DNA from: Euglena gracilis
Taxonomy: Eukaryota; Euglenida; Euglenophyceae; Euglenales
Reading direction: 5' to 3'
NCBI GenBank assembly: GCA_039621445.1
Contig: CP154955.1
Location: 35,753,123-35,817,122 of the forward strand
Length of the DNA stretch: 64,000 bases
Shown: one piece after another, positions 44,692 to 54,473 of the stretch
How positions within the stretch are numbered: position 1 is the stretch's first letter
How the letters are laid out: each line of letters begins with the position of its first letter
Notes under the pieces: model-generated
What the model was told of the DNA's origin: nothing
Databases searched by the model: none
The model's input: the letters and a program-made list of their open reading frames with translations, nothing else
Position numbers and translations under genes: made by a program

Positions 44692-47600
44692 TGCATACAT
44701 ACACTGTCTGGGAAGGAATGCGGCTCTGCCCCTGTCCGCCGCAGGTGCGTTGCGGTGCACGGCGGAGCGGACGCGCTGGGCCCACAGGAGGACCTCTACC
44801 TGCTGGACCCGGCCGCCCTGGCCTGGCGGCGGTGGCCGCCCCGGGGGGCCCGCCCCCCCGCGCGGTCCCACCACGCGCTGGCCTCGGCTGTCTGTTGGGC
44901 TGCCGCCTCTGCCCCACCCCAGCCCCACCCCTGTGTCACTGGGGGGCGGGCGGTGCATTCATTCTTACCTGGAAATGCCTGTCTGGGAGGGAGGGGGGTG
45001 ACTTGGGGGGGGGGGGACTCGCCCCCGTCTCGCAGGATTGTGTTTGGCTCAGCCCTACCGAGAGACGATAGATTTGGGTTGCATTTAGCTGAGCCTGGGA
45101 CTATGGGGGACACTCTTCGGAAAGCTTTCTGCAAAACAAGAGCCGAGGCCCGGCACCGCGATGGTCCCGTTTGCCGGGGGGTTGCTGGTGTTCGGGGGCC
45201 GGGCAGCCGGAGGAGAGGAGGCGTTGGGGCTGTATGACGCGTGGCACTACCGCCCGTCGGCGCCGATTGCGCCACGTGTGTCTGTGTGGCAGGGCAACAG
45301 TGCATCTCTTGTGTTTCTCCCTACACGAAGAAGAAGATGGGCTCGTTTGGCTGCCCTTGTTGTTGTTTTTGTTGCAGCCCAACAACATTGGCGTGCCCAG
45401 CATTTTGCATGGAACTGAATTGAAACCGGAAGTGGAGTATTTGTATTGACAGTATCGTCTGGAGCCCTACCCCTCCCCAGGGCTTCCGCCGGTGGCGCCG
45501 GCCTCCGTCCCCACGCCCGCCACCCCCACCAGCCCCCTCCGCCCCGCCGCCGCCTCCTCCGCCTCCCCCCTCAGCCCCGTTGCCTCCTCCGGACCCCCGC
45601 AGGTCCCAGAGGCGGCGCTGTGCAGCGTGGCGGCCGGCCAGGCGGCAGTTGGGGTGGGCCAGGGCTGGACGGAAACCCCAGAGAGTATGGGTGGTGGGTG
45701 GGGCTCCACCCCAGGCCTTCCGGTCCGGCCCTGGGGTGGAGGTGTACCGGCCGCTGTGCGGGGCGCTGTGGCCCGGGGTCGACCCATCGCCGCGAGACAC
45801 ACAGCCGGGATCCTCCGTCCCAGTTCTGTGGGGTGTGTCCAGAACACAAGGGTTGCCAGGCGGGGTGCACTACCAATAACAATGACAGCGAGAAGGAGAT
45901 CTTCTTTTACGCTTGGAAGGAGGCGCAATTTGCTCTGAGAGTGGAAGCTGGATCACCCGTGACTGTCGATGGGATGGCACAGCAACGACAGGGTCAAGTG
46001 GATGTTTCCTCCCCTCCCGGCAGCTTGCCAGGTGGTCTATTCCTCGCAAAGGTACAGGGTGAACAAAAATTGCACGAGACAAAAATTTTTGGTACAGTAC
46101 CCAAATTTTTACGATAAAAAAACTATTTTTTGCCTTTTACCCTTTTCCATGAACCTTCAGCCCAAAGTGACCAAATGCTAGAAACGTCCAAAAACAGCCC
46201 AAAGATGACACAAAATGCATGATTGTGGCAAATCATGAAAATGGCAAATATTGACCTTTGATGGGGGTTTGGACAAAAAATCTGAACTTGTTCAATTTCC
46301 TCAATGAAAAGCAGTGGATACAAAAAGGTGCTAAAGAGCAGTTTTATTTAAAATTTATTTGCTAGAATCAAAATTTTAGAAGAAATTTCATTCATTCATT
46401 GCATTATTTGTTGTTGTTTTTTTAATGTAATTTCTATCTGACATAATGTTTGTCTACGCTGTAAAATGGCAGGAGACACCATTTTTTTTTGTGAGTTCTG
46501 CATTTTGCAAGTTTTCTTGCACATCCAATGCTTCCCTCTGTCCTCAAATATAACCTCCCCAATGCACCCCAATGTAATCTCCCCAATGTAACCCCCAAAT
46601 GTTACCTTTCCACACCCCCACAAGTATGGTCTCCCCAACGCACCCCCCTCCCCCCCGAGGTGGGGTCCGCTCCGGTTTAAGAAAACCCCTCACCCCAAAT
46701 GTGTCGGAGGTTACGTTAGTCTGTGTCAGAGGGGGGGTTGCATTGGGGAGGTTGCATTTAGAGGAGTGCATTGGGGAGGTTATATTTGGGGGGGTGCATT
46801 GGGGAGAGTATATCAGGGAGTGCATTGGAGAGCTCCCACCAGGTTGTGGACCCCCCCAGGGGGTCCGTTGGAATAAAGTTTGGGCCAGCCCTGCGAAGCC
46901 AGGCTGGACCGGAAAATTTGAAAAAAGGGCCAAAAAAGGCAAAAATGGCGGTTTTTGAGGTTTTAGGTTTTTCACCTCCAGAGTTTTGGGTAAAAAAAAT
47001 GCCAACCCGGCTGGATTTTTTGAGGGACCCTCCGGGTTCATCTACCCGCTGGCTGCCCCCCCCCCCCGGACCCCCCTCCCCCAAGAGGGGGGGTCCATGC
47101 TCACCTTTTTTTTCCCTAGCCAGCACCTTTTTCCAGCCGGCCCGCGTGACCTTCCCCCGTCCCGGGGGTCTTTGGCTGGGGTTCCCTGGTTTCCTCTGAG
47201 CCGCACTCACCCGCCCTTTTTCGCCGCCAGTGGAGGTCCCCGCCAGCGAACCCCCAACGGGTTGGCTTTGCCGACACCACCTGCGGAGCCCGTGACCCTC
47301 TCGGTGGCTGACTGGCGGCACAGTCGCCCGCCTGCCTCAGTGATGGTCCCGCCGGACCCCTCCCCGGTCCCGACCCCGGCCCCCCGCTCTGGGACCCCCA
47401 ACCAAACCGGCCCCCCGCCCCCCAACTCGGCACGCAGCCGCAGCCCTGACCTCCGGGACGACACCTTGGCGCCGGCCATCCTGGACGAGCTGCAGGGACT
47501 GCGCCTGCAGTGCCAGCAGGCCCTGGAGCGGAGTGAAGAGCTGCAGGTGCGAAGCGCCGTGGTGGGAGAACGTGGGGGGCGCCAGGGCGTCGCTTAAGCA

Positions 47601-49314
47601 TAATCTCATTAATAATAATAAGGTAATTGACCCAGCACGCGGGGTCCAGCCAGCCAGCAGCCTTTTTTCAACCTGAGTATTTTATATTTATTTTACAGCC
47701 TCCCAAGGGGCGGCTGGACGGAAACGGATTTTTGCTTTCGGGGGTGCAAAAATGAGCGAAAAATGGACAAAAATGGGCCGGAAAAGGGCTGGCCAGGGTA
47801 AAATTTTAAAAAAGAATCGATATTTTGCATAATTGGCAGTTCTTTGAGCATTTTTGCGTTTTCAATTTCTTGAACCCAGTTCGAACCCCAGTCGGGTCCA
47901 GTTCCAGCCGGGCCTATGGGGGGGGGGGGAGGGGGGGTCAGCCAGCAGCCTTTTTCCAGCCAGCCCAAATTTTCCAGCCTCTGAGCTGGACCCTTGGGGG
48001 GTTCCTTAATGTCGTGATGGGAACGCCCTGCTGGGGGTTGCGATGCCGTGTGCCTGTGATGGAGTTTGAGGCGTCCGGTGCCCCCCCCCCCCACCGCTTG
48101 GGCCCATCCCCACAGCCACCGTTTTCTCCAAAAGGAAGCTGCGCCAGACAACGGACGGCTGTGCGGGGGTATCCCGCCGCCCGCCACGGCCCACAGGGGG
48201 CGCTGGAGCACTGCACCGGCCGGCTGGGGCAGCGCCAGGAGGCCCTGGCGGAGGTCATCCTCGCCAGCCCGCTGTGCCGTGCCTCGCCCCTTCATTACAC
48301 CAACCTCTTTTCTCATCATCCCATCTCCCCTCCCTCTGGTGCGCACATAACCAACGAGAAGCCAGCCATTCGGATGTCTTTCCCTTTCAAAGTATCAAAT
48401 GTTCCAGGCTGCATAATTCGTCAATCGGGGAATTTCAAAAGGGGAACCCTGTTTGAAATACTCATTGAGATAACACAATTCAGCAAATAATAACTCAACG
48501 ATGCGGCAAATGATTCAGCAGGGGAAGGAATGGGATTTGCCTGCAATAAGCACATGGCGCTGAGGGGGACACAGTTACAGGAGATCCGTGGTCCACCTGA
48601 AGCCTCCCGCCTGGAGAATTGCATTCACCAAGTGCGACAACTTGAGGAGAGGGTGCAACAGGTGTGGAAATTTGCGTTGCATGACCTGGATGGTCGGCCA
48701 TATCACATATGGCTTAAAGTGGAGCCCCCACACTTAAGTGTGGGGCACTGTGAGGGGTTATGTGCGTGGTGGGGGGTAGGGGCTGGGAGGCAGTGTGGGG
48801 GGTAATGTGGGTGTGTGTGGGGCGGTAATGTGGTAATGTGGATGTGGGGAGGTGGAGTGTGGGGGGTCTGGAGGAGGGTGTCTGTTGTGTGCAGCTGGTT
48901 GCACAGGAAACGGACGTTGTTATTTTGGTTCTGGGCGTCCGCCCCCCCCCCCCAGCGAGTAACCTAAAATGACGCCAAAAAGTTGCACGTGTGGGACACT
49001 ATGGGGGTGGGGGGTGGGGGAGAGGGGATAGTGGGGGGATGTGGAGGGTGTGGGGGGTACTGTGGGGGCACCACTTTGTGCCATCGCTCGGTATTTTGCC
49101 TCCAAATTTTGGCTGAAGAACCCAACCCAGCTGGATTTGGACCTTTTTTTGGGCACCAGCCGGGTCCCCCCTGGACCCCCACTGAGGGAGGGTAGTTCAG
49201 CTGGCACCTTTCTCCAAGTACCTTTTTCCAGCTGGCCCGAGGGACCCCTCCCGGGGGTCCTTAAGAAAACCCCTTGCGAGTGCGTGCCTGTGTGCTTTGG
49301 AGCGCGTATGTCTG

Positions 49315-49360
<46 letters not shown>

Positions 49361-52300
49361 ATGCACGTGCACACGTAGACACCATGCACGCACACAGAGA
49401 GAAATGTATGTATGTGCACACATAACGTAACACACTAGTCACAGTACGGTAGAAAATAATGGCAGGTGGCCTCTGTATTTGGGCTCGTGAAATGAAATGA
49501 AATGGCAATCCTCCTGTATCTCTGTTTCTGGAAGGTGTGCCGGAATTGAAGTCATTGGCCAGAGGTTGCTGTGCTGCCCACCTTGCTCCCTCCCTGGTCC
49601 CTGGGCGATGATCCCGTGCCCCTTGTCCCCCCCTGGCAGCTGAGTCAGCGGCTTCGGGAGTCTGCGGCGTCCCCGCCGGCCCCTATGGGGAGGCCTTGCT
49701 TGCCAGTTGGCCCCCCGCTGCCCGCGGAGGGGCCCCGCCAGGTCCGTCCCTTCCTCCTATGGGACAGTCGGGCAGAATGGGCCGTGGGCCATGTCAGGAC
49801 CCTCACATTTCTGCCTGAAGGCGCCTTGCCACAGTGCACCCACCCTTGCGCGAGAAACTCATCTCCGCTTCTCCCATCCATCTGCTGTGCTGCCCCCCCC
49901 CCCCCCCCCGCAGGCACCATCTGCCGCACCCGCCATCGCCGTTTTCCCACTGACCACGACGCCACCTTTCAGTGACGTCCTTCGGTCAAAGCCACCCTCC
50001 GAGGCCACCGTGCCCGTGTCTCTCTCTGTACGCCCCTGTCCCCGCCCCCATTCCTTCCTGGAAAGCCGCATCAGATCTGGGGTTGAATTGGAGCCCAGGC
50101 GACAAAAATTAAAATTTGTAGAAAGCATTAATAAATGAAAATTTTTTGCAAGTGTGTAAAAAATATGAGTAATATAAAATATGAGTGAGTATAGGAATTT
50201 TGAGACAAATGAAAAAAAAATGCTCTCTTTGGCATACAGTGCTGGAAGAAGATATAAGGTTGTTCTTGTGATTTTTGCTTTTGATGAAGGAGTGGTGGGT
50301 TCCGGACCCTGGGTAGGGGGTTGACCCTCCACCCAGGGTTCGATATCAGGAGGGTGAACGGGGTTTAGGTGGGGGTGTTCCCCCACCCCCCTCCTGGACG
50401 GGGGGGGTCCAGACTCCCAACCTGCCAAGGGGGCCGAAAATCGGTCACCCAGACTGCGCTACTGTGCAGGTGGGGGGGGGGGTGTCTCCCCCTCCTGGAC
50501 CAGGGGGGGGGGGGGTCCGACCCACTGCCCCCCATGTGCCCTTACATCGAAGCCTGCCCAACCCCCATCATGGTGGGTGGGGCTCCGACCACTTCCCCTG
50601 GCCGCCCCAACGCAGAAAGGGCCGGGTGGGGACTGGGTGCAGGCTTTTGCTTAAGGGATTGCAGTACCCCCCCGGGGGGGGGGGGCTGGACTGCAGCTAG
50701 TCCAAATTTGGCTAGTGGGTTTTCTAGCTAGTGGAAAAAAATTTTCCAGTGACCGGCGCAAAGCGCCGAAAATTTTTTTTGGGACCCCCAAAAATGGCCA
50801 AAAATGCCCGTTTTTGGCCATTTTTGGGAATTTTTGGAACAAAATCAGCCAAAAACCTGTTAAAAACCTCATTTTTCCTCCGGCGCACAGCGCCGGAGGA
50901 AAATTTTTTTTCCCAGTCCGGGGGACCCCCGGCCCCCCCCCCCCCGGGGGGGAGGGGGGGTCTAGCTAGTCCACTTTTTCCAGTGTCTAGCCGATTGGCT
51001 AGCCAGTACCCCCCCCCCGGGTCCTTAAGCAAAAGCCTGACTGGGTGGGACCCACGGGGTTGGGCGTGGCTGCCCCCCCCCCCCGGACGGCTGGGTCTGC
51101 CGCAGGCGGTCGGCAGCGGGCCGTCGCCGTCGTCGTCGTCGTCCGCGGCCAGGGCCGGGCCCCGCTGCCCACCCGCCGCCCCGCCGGCCCCGCGCCCCGC
51201 CGCGGCCCTGGCGGAGGCGGTGCGGCACAGCTGGGCCAGCGCTATGCAGGAGGAGGAGCTTCGCTGGCGACGCCGCGCGGTGGAGCAGCGGTGGGCCCCC
51301 GAGGCCATTGCAGCGTATGAACGGGTGTGCAGCTGTGTGCAGTTTGTGTATAGCATGTGCGTGTTTGTGTGTGCGTTGTATGCGTGCATGTCTGTGTGCG
51401 TGTGCACGTGTGTGTGTGTGTGTGTGTGTGCCTGTGCCTGTGTGTGTGTGTGTGTGTGTGTTTGTGTGTTGTGTGCGCGCACACGTTTTTATGAGAGAGA
51501 CTGTGTGTGCGCTTGTTTATATGTGTCTGTCTGTCAGCCTGTTTGCCTCCATGCGGGTGGGTGGATGAATGTGCGCATATACATGTGGTATGTGTGTGGT
51601 ATGTGCATGCGTGTGATTGTGATTGTGCCAAATGCATGCGCAGAAAGTTAAATAAGAACAATAACTTTCCTCCCGACAAGTCGCCAGCAACGAATCCAAA
51701 ATAGGGCGTGGTTTTTTGGAGTGGTTCACGATACATCCCAGTGTTCGTCATACCCCCAATGAATTTCCAGTGCCCCAAAGCATAACGTACCCAAATAACT
51801 TTGGGAGGGAAGACCGAAAAAGGTCCGTCCAAATAACTCCCCCTTCAAGGGGCTTCTAAAACAATCACATCTCTCACACATCGCCAATCACTCCATGCCC
51901 TTCTTCGCAAGAGAGGGTTTATTGCTCAATGGATAGGAAATGGGGACCTTGGGGATTTAGGGAATAATAGGATGAGGGGTTATTAATAATTATGGCAAGG
52001 AGTTTTTGGTATTATGAGACCAACACATTCTATGATTCTTATGTACCACATGACTTCACAACGATTGCACATTCACATGATTTTCTGTCTTACTATTTAT
52101 ATTTTGGGGGGTCATAAATTGGGTGAGTGTGTCACATGTCCTGATTCATTTGTCCCAAATCGTTCTGTCATTCGGCCGTTAGTGATTCCTCTGTTTCTGA
52201 CTCCATTTTGTTCCAGCACAACTAAGTTCGCTTTTGTGCGCCTGGCACGCGTTTTATTTGCTTTTCAGCATCATTTTCCCAATATGGTGGACACCCACTC

Positions 52301-53581
52301 ATACCATTCCATGGTGTCCCATGCGCCACAGTTCTGGCAGCAGCTACAGGCTGTGGACACCATCGGGATGGTGGATGGCAGGGCGGCCGCATCGGCTTCC
52401 ACCTCTCGGCTGGCAGCGGTGTGCCTTTCTCCGGTGTTATACCACAACGGTGCTGCTGCAGAAGTGATTCTCCAGTGGTCGGAGGTCGCGACACCGAATT
52501 AAGTGTCCATCCCGAAGCAAAATAAATTCCCTTGCAACAAATCGGTTTGCAAACCAAAAATCTTCCTTTGAAGAAAATCAATTTGGTTTTCGGTACAGGC
52601 AGTGGAACCATCGGGAATATATCAGGGGCACACACAAAGTTCAGGTCACAACCTTTTGAGGACCAGAACGAGAAGGATCTAACCCGGTGAGCGGTGAGGG
52701 TCCTGGACAGATGATGCCGCACCCCATGACCCACCGTGCAAACACCCAAACCCACGTCGCCGCATGTGATCCTGGCCAACCAACAGAGGACAAGTTTACC
52801 TGATTTTCATTATTGTCCACAGGGCCCTCCCCACGAGGACCCTCCCCTTTCGTTCCCGCCCCCGCCCCTCTCCCCCCCCCCTCCCCCCAGCCAGGAGGTG
52901 TTCAGCCAACGGGCAAGCACTGTAGCAAAGTGGTTTAAAATGGTGGCTTAATGTGGTCGAAAATGTAAAAACATGCTATTTATTTTTACCAGTTGCATGC
53001 CAACATGCCTTTGGACACAATTCTGCATTGAATGCTCTTGTGGCAAATTTAACGATATCAATCTTCATCAGATCCCACTGAAAGAAAGAATTGCATGTTC
53101 TGCCGGAATATTTTCATTGGAAGGGAACGCTTTCAAACGTGCAGCTCCCAGACAATTTCCCAAACCTATTTCTTTATGCTTTATCACTTGTACGTGTTAT
53201 CATTGCGTTAGTGACATGATTTGTGATGCTTTTTTGGTTCCCAAAACAAGCCCAAAAGTTACACCAATGTGAGCCCACCCTGAGCCAGAATGGGGTTTAA
53301 TGTCGACAGGGGCCTGGAATGGGCAACAGTCTGGGCTTGATCACCCGGTGCCTGCGGGGGAAGGGGACCCCCCCCCAGGCGGCACCCCCTGCCGCCGACA
53401 CTCCACCCCACCCCGCCCTCCGCCCGCCGGATGTCCGGCAGCCCCGCCGATTCTCCCCCCCCCCCCCCCCTCCACCCTGTACGCCGCCCCGCACCGCGTG
53501 GGCCTGCCGCCTCCCCCTTGGGCGGGCCCCCGCCCCAGCACGCCGGGCCGCGGCCAATGGACGAGCGACCCACCCCACTAG
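41374..53581 (+). CDS. Kelch-propeller protein with Pro-rich and coiled-coil C-terminus
   Basis: Exons: 41374-41447, 42584-42837, 42979-43115, 43367-43523, 44046-44201, 44745-44889, 45143-45275, 45481-45647, 45715-45777, then 47231-47546, 48197-48253, 48581-48661, 49640-49741, 49914-50015, 51106-51324, 52269-52418, 52823-52897 and a probable last exon ending TAG at 53579. The start ATG follows an in-frame TGA at 41353. The first seven exons give six Kelch-like blades (LLLVLG, VAVLFGG, VMFVFGG, VAVHGG, LLVFGG, each with a later RW or HW/QW). The rest is Pro/Ser linker and short coils. Kelch-plus-coiled-coil order resembles fungal Tea1/Kel1 polarity proteins, but no orthology is claimed. Two junctions (43523/44046 and 45777/47231) do not match in phase, so small exons are missing or the gene is two genes. 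Confidence 0.7.
41689..42080. mobile_element. TAA-C(n) terminal-inverted-repeat element, copy 2
   Basis: Begins TAACCCCTCCCCCAAATAAC and ends ATTATTTGGGGGGGTTTA. Internal pieces (CCCGTTATTGGCACCATCTTT, TTATTTGGGCACT) are tandem duplicates at 41722-41780 and 41986-42060. In Kelch gene intron 1, only 115 bp from copy 3. Confidence 0.65.
42196..42570. mobile_element. TAA-C(n) terminal-inverted-repeat element, copy 3
   Basis: TAACCCCCCCGCCAATAATA at the left and TATTATTTGGGGGGGTTTA at the right. Contains GGGCCGGGACTTCGG twice and AAAATGTAGGTAAAAATTAC, shared with copy 4 at 56221-56614, which is inverted relative to it. It ends only 13 bp before exon 2 of the Kelch gene. Confidence 0.75.
42584..42837 (+). 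CDS. Kelch gene exon 2, blade 1
   Basis: Acceptor GTCCAGCAGCAG (three AGs in the same phase, so the exact start is ambiguous), donor GTGTGA. Encodes GGPLLLVLGTDGLG, DLYAFDLAARRWHRV and the start of blade 2 with AACAVLADRLLCLWS. Confidence 0.8.
42979..43115 (+). CDS. Kelch gene exon 3, blade 2
   Basis: Acceptor CCCTGCCGCAG, donor GTCGGA. Encodes LTLSALDFATMRWQTHQPGG. The split codon joins exon 2 in phase. The preceding intron is only 141 bp. Confidence 0.8.
43367..43523 (+). CDS. Kelch gene exon 4, blade 3
   Basis: Acceptor CCGATGCGGCAG, donor GTGTGG. Contains the clearest Kelch turn: GEGVAVLFGGVTAGG, then LDADALQWRPLAV and PPRPCR. Confidence 0.85.
43787..44026. mobile_element. G-run element with CAGGCTTC/GAGGCCTG ends
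   Basis: Starts CAGGCTTCTTTTTTAAGC and ends GGTTGGTAAAAGAGGCCTG, loose inverse complements shared with 24930-24990 and 30074-30371. It ends about 20 bp before the next acceptor. Confidence 0.45.
44046..44201 (+). CDS. Kelch gene exon 5, blade 4
   Basis: Acceptor CCGCCGGGCAG, donor GTGTGG. VMFVFGGHDAGRQF, HRHWLAFAPGG and RGWHAMAALDG. Its start phase does not match exon 4, so a short exon is likely missed in the intron. Confidence 0.75.
44395..44702. repeat. compound (CA)n-(TA)n-(CATA)n-(CAGA)n microsatellite
   Basis: Runs of CA, TA, CATA (over 150 bp) and CAGA follow one another in the intron between blades 4 and 5, ending 40 bp before the acceptor. Confidence 0.95.
44745..44889 (+). CDS. 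Kelch gene exon 6, blade 5
   Basis: Acceptor CTGTCCGCCGCAG, donor GTCTGT. The split Gly codon joins exon 5. CVAVHGGADALGPQEDLYLL and LAWRRWPP, then RSHHALASA, which opens blade 6. Confidence 0.85.
45143..45275 (+). CDS. Kelch gene exon 7, blade 6
   Basis: Acceptor AAAACAAGAG, donor GTGTGT (phase 1; a GTGTCT two bases on would give phase 0). GGLLVFGGRAAGGEEALGLY completes the propeller. Confidence 0.75.
45481..45647 (+). CDS. Kelch gene exon 8, Pro/Ser-rich
   Basis: Acceptor CCCTCCCCAG, donor GTTGGG, phase matches exon 7. A low-complexity linker of Pro, Ala, Ser and Thr, then EAALCSVAAGQAA. Confidence 0.65.
45715..45777 (+). CDS. Kelch gene exon 9
   Basis: Acceptor CTCCACCCCAG, 21 codons FRSGPGVEVYRPLCGALWPG, donor GTCGAC. 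Phase 0/0. Confidence 0.6.
45778..47230. other. 1.45-kb intron or gene boundary
   Basis: 46060-46520 is A/T-rich. 46545-46830 is a tandem of short units with AATGTAACCTCCCC/GGGGAGGTTACATT-like motifs. 46800-47190 is a CCAGC-type repeat copy. A phase mismatch across this stretch leaves room for a missed exon, or for one gene ending and another starting. Confidence 0.45.
47231..47546 (+). CDS. Kelch gene downstream exon, linker to coil
   Basis: Acceptor TTTCGCCGCCAG, donor GTGCGA. A long Pro/Ser/Thr-rich stretch ending in a coil: LDELQGLRLQCQQALERSEE. Confidence 0.7.
47547..48196. other. intron with CCAGC-type repeat
   Basis: 47640-48010 is a copy of the CCAGCAGCC/CTCTGAGCTGGACCC repeat family with internal T and A runs. 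No exon was recognised. Confidence 0.45.
48197..48253 (+). CDS. Kelch gene short coil exon
   Basis: Acceptor CGGCCCACAG, donor GTCATC, 19 codons, phase 0/0: GALEHCTGRLGQRQEALAE, continuing the heptads of the exon before it. Confidence 0.6.
48581..48661 (+). CDS. Kelch gene short coil exon
   Basis: Acceptor CACAGTTACAG, donor GTGTGG, 27 codons, phase 0/0: SRLENCIHQVRQLEERVQQ. Codon use is less GC-biased than in neighbouring exons. Confidence 0.6.
48662..49639. other. intron with repeats
   Basis: 48740-48900 is G-rich (GTGGGG). 49100-49280 is a CCAGC/CTTAAG repeat copy. 49316-49358 is a (GT)n microsatellite. No exon was recognised. Confidence 0.45.
49640..49741 (+). CDS. Kelch gene exon, Pro-rich
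   Basis: Acceptor CCCCCCTGGCAG, donor GTCCGT, 34 codons, phase 0/0. LSQRLRESAASPP then a Pro/Gly-rich segment. Confidence 0.65.
49914..50015 (+). CDS. Kelch gene exon, Pro/Ser/Thr-rich
   Basis: A long C run then GCAG acceptor, donor GTGTCT, 34 codons, phase 0/0: PAIAVFPLTTTPPFSDVLRS. Confidence 0.65.
50334..50556. mobile_element. CAGGGTTCGATAT-ended element, copy 2
   Basis: CAGGGTTCGATATCAGGA at the left, CCTTACATCGAAGCCTG at the right. Keeps GGTTTAGGTGGGGG and CTCCTGGAC but has lost the central hairpins. In the intron before the Ser-run exon. Confidence 0.65.
50640..51039. mobile_element. hAT-like non-autonomous element (400 bp, 8-bp TSD)
   Basis: Perfect 17-bp inverted ends CAGGCTTTTGCTTAAGG / CCTTAAGCAAAAGCCTG, flanked by ACTGGGTG on both sides (50632-50639, 51040-51047). 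Inside are CTAGTCC/CTAGCTAG pieces and two GGCGC hairpins next to A/T runs (50753-50780, 50881-50910). An 8-bp TSD with CA...TG ends is the hAT pattern. A related copy begins at 63667. Confidence 0.85.
51106..51324 (+). CDS. Kelch gene exon with Ser run and helix
   Basis: Acceptor GGGTCTGCCGCAG, donor GTGTGC, 73 codons, phase 0/0. A five-Ser run, Ala/Pro linker, then ALAEAVRHSWASAMQEEELR and RRRAVEQRW. Confidence 0.75.
51361..51480. repeat. (GT)n-rich tract
   Basis: Several GT dinucleotide runs separated by GCAC or CCTG interruptions, directly downstream of the exon donor. Confidence 0.85.
51481..52268. other. intron, nothing recognised
   Basis: Ordinary, fairly A/T-rich intron sequence up to the acceptor TTGCTTTTCAG. 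No inverted-repeat element or exon was seen. Confidence 0.4.
52269..52418 (+). CDS. Kelch gene exon, less GC-rich
   Basis: Acceptor TTGCTTTTCAG, donor GTGTGC, 50 codons, phase 0/0: MVSHAPQFWQQLQAVDTIGM then SASTSRLAA. Lower GC than its neighbours makes it less certain. Confidence 0.5.
52823..52897 (+). CDS. Kelch gene proline-run exon
   Basis: Acceptor ATTGTCCACAG, donor GTGTTC, 25 codons, phase 0/0. Mostly prolines (PPHEDPPLSFPPPP), a possible SH3/WW/profilin ligand. Confidence 0.6.
52898..53435. other. intron, nothing recognised
   Basis: A/T-richer sequence to about 53330, then rising GC toward the possible last exon. No repeat family was recognised. Confidence 0.35.
53436..53581 (+). CDS. 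possible last exon of the Kelch gene
   Basis: After an AG in GATGTCCGGCAG the frame reads a Pro run, then LYAAPHRVGLPPPPWAGPRP and a TAG at 53579-53581. The start phase (two bases) does not match the previous exon, and another frame beginning at 53380 is also open, so this is tentative. Confidence 0.4.
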
Positions 53582-54360
53582 ATGTGTATAGACCCCTGGC
53601 TGGGGGACACTGCAGCACCGCTCGCAGAGAGCTTCGCCTGGCCTCGGTTTCCGATCTTGGGATTCCTTGGCAGTCTCATCGTACGGTAACACTCTCCGGG
53701 TGAGGAATAGGCCTCCAACTGCACACCGTTTGCTCCCCTCCTGGGGTGGGTTTTCACCGCAATTGTTGGGTTGGCCGGATTTTTCAGACCTAATTTGTGG
53801 CGGGCGTTCAGTGCGCAACAAGCCACCCCACCCAGGTCTGGGTTCTGGATTCTGGCATCACTTTTTTTTTGGCATAGGAATGGCATCACCTTCTTCTCTG
53901 TTGAATGGCTTGGCGGGTCGCCAGTCCCCGGGCAATGAAGCTGGCACCCCATCCTTTTCCTTGTGGCAGTGGAGGCCTTGGGCCAGGGGAGGGGGAACCC
54001 GGGACCCCCAAAACGTCAAAATTTTCTTTCGCGCGCTTTGCGCCGAAAATTTTGGGTGTTTTTGGCAATGTTTTGCCCCCCCCCCCAAAACCAAAATGGC
54101 CTTTTTGGCTGATTTGGAGGGGGGAGGGGGCAATTTTTTTTTGGGAAGAATCAGGTGGCCAATTTTCGCGTCGGACCGAAAATCGGTCACCCAGACCGCA
54201 CCACTGTAACAGGCGGGGCGGTGCCCCCCCCCCCCCCGCTGGACCGGAGAGGGCGTCTGTCTCCCCACCTGCCTGTATCTCGAACCCTGGCTGGCCCCCA
54301 CATCACCGCATCGCCTCCCTGCCCCTCGCCCAGCGTGCGTTGCTCTGTTCCTGCCCGACG
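53582..54360. other. intergenic region before the J-domain gene
   Basis: About 780 bp. The left part shows nothing notable. From roughly 53990 to 54289 it is a 3' fragment of the CAGGGTTCGATAT element family, so the promoter of the J-domain gene must lie within or beside transposon sequence. Confidence 0.45.
54031..54289. mobile_element. CAGGGTTCGATAT-ended element, 3' part of a copy
   Basis: Ends TATCTCGAACCCTG and contains GGACCGAAAATCGGTCACCC, shared with 50430-50455, plus the GGCGC-type hairpin at 54031-54053. Its left end was not found. It stops 72 bp before the J-domain start codon. Confidence 0.6.
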
Positions 54361-54473
54361 ATGGACCCCTGGCGTGTGCTCGGGTTGCCCCCGGGCGCCC
54401 CCCGCGACGAGGTCAAGGCGCGGTACCTGGCGCTGGCCAAGCAGCACCACCCGGACCGTGGTGGGTCCCACAG
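54361..54473 (+). CDS. J-domain gene exon 1
   Basis: ATG to donor GTGTGG, phase 2. Contains helix I, helix II and the HPD loop. The first ATG of the exon is used; no upstream coding sequence is seen. Confidence 0.9.
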
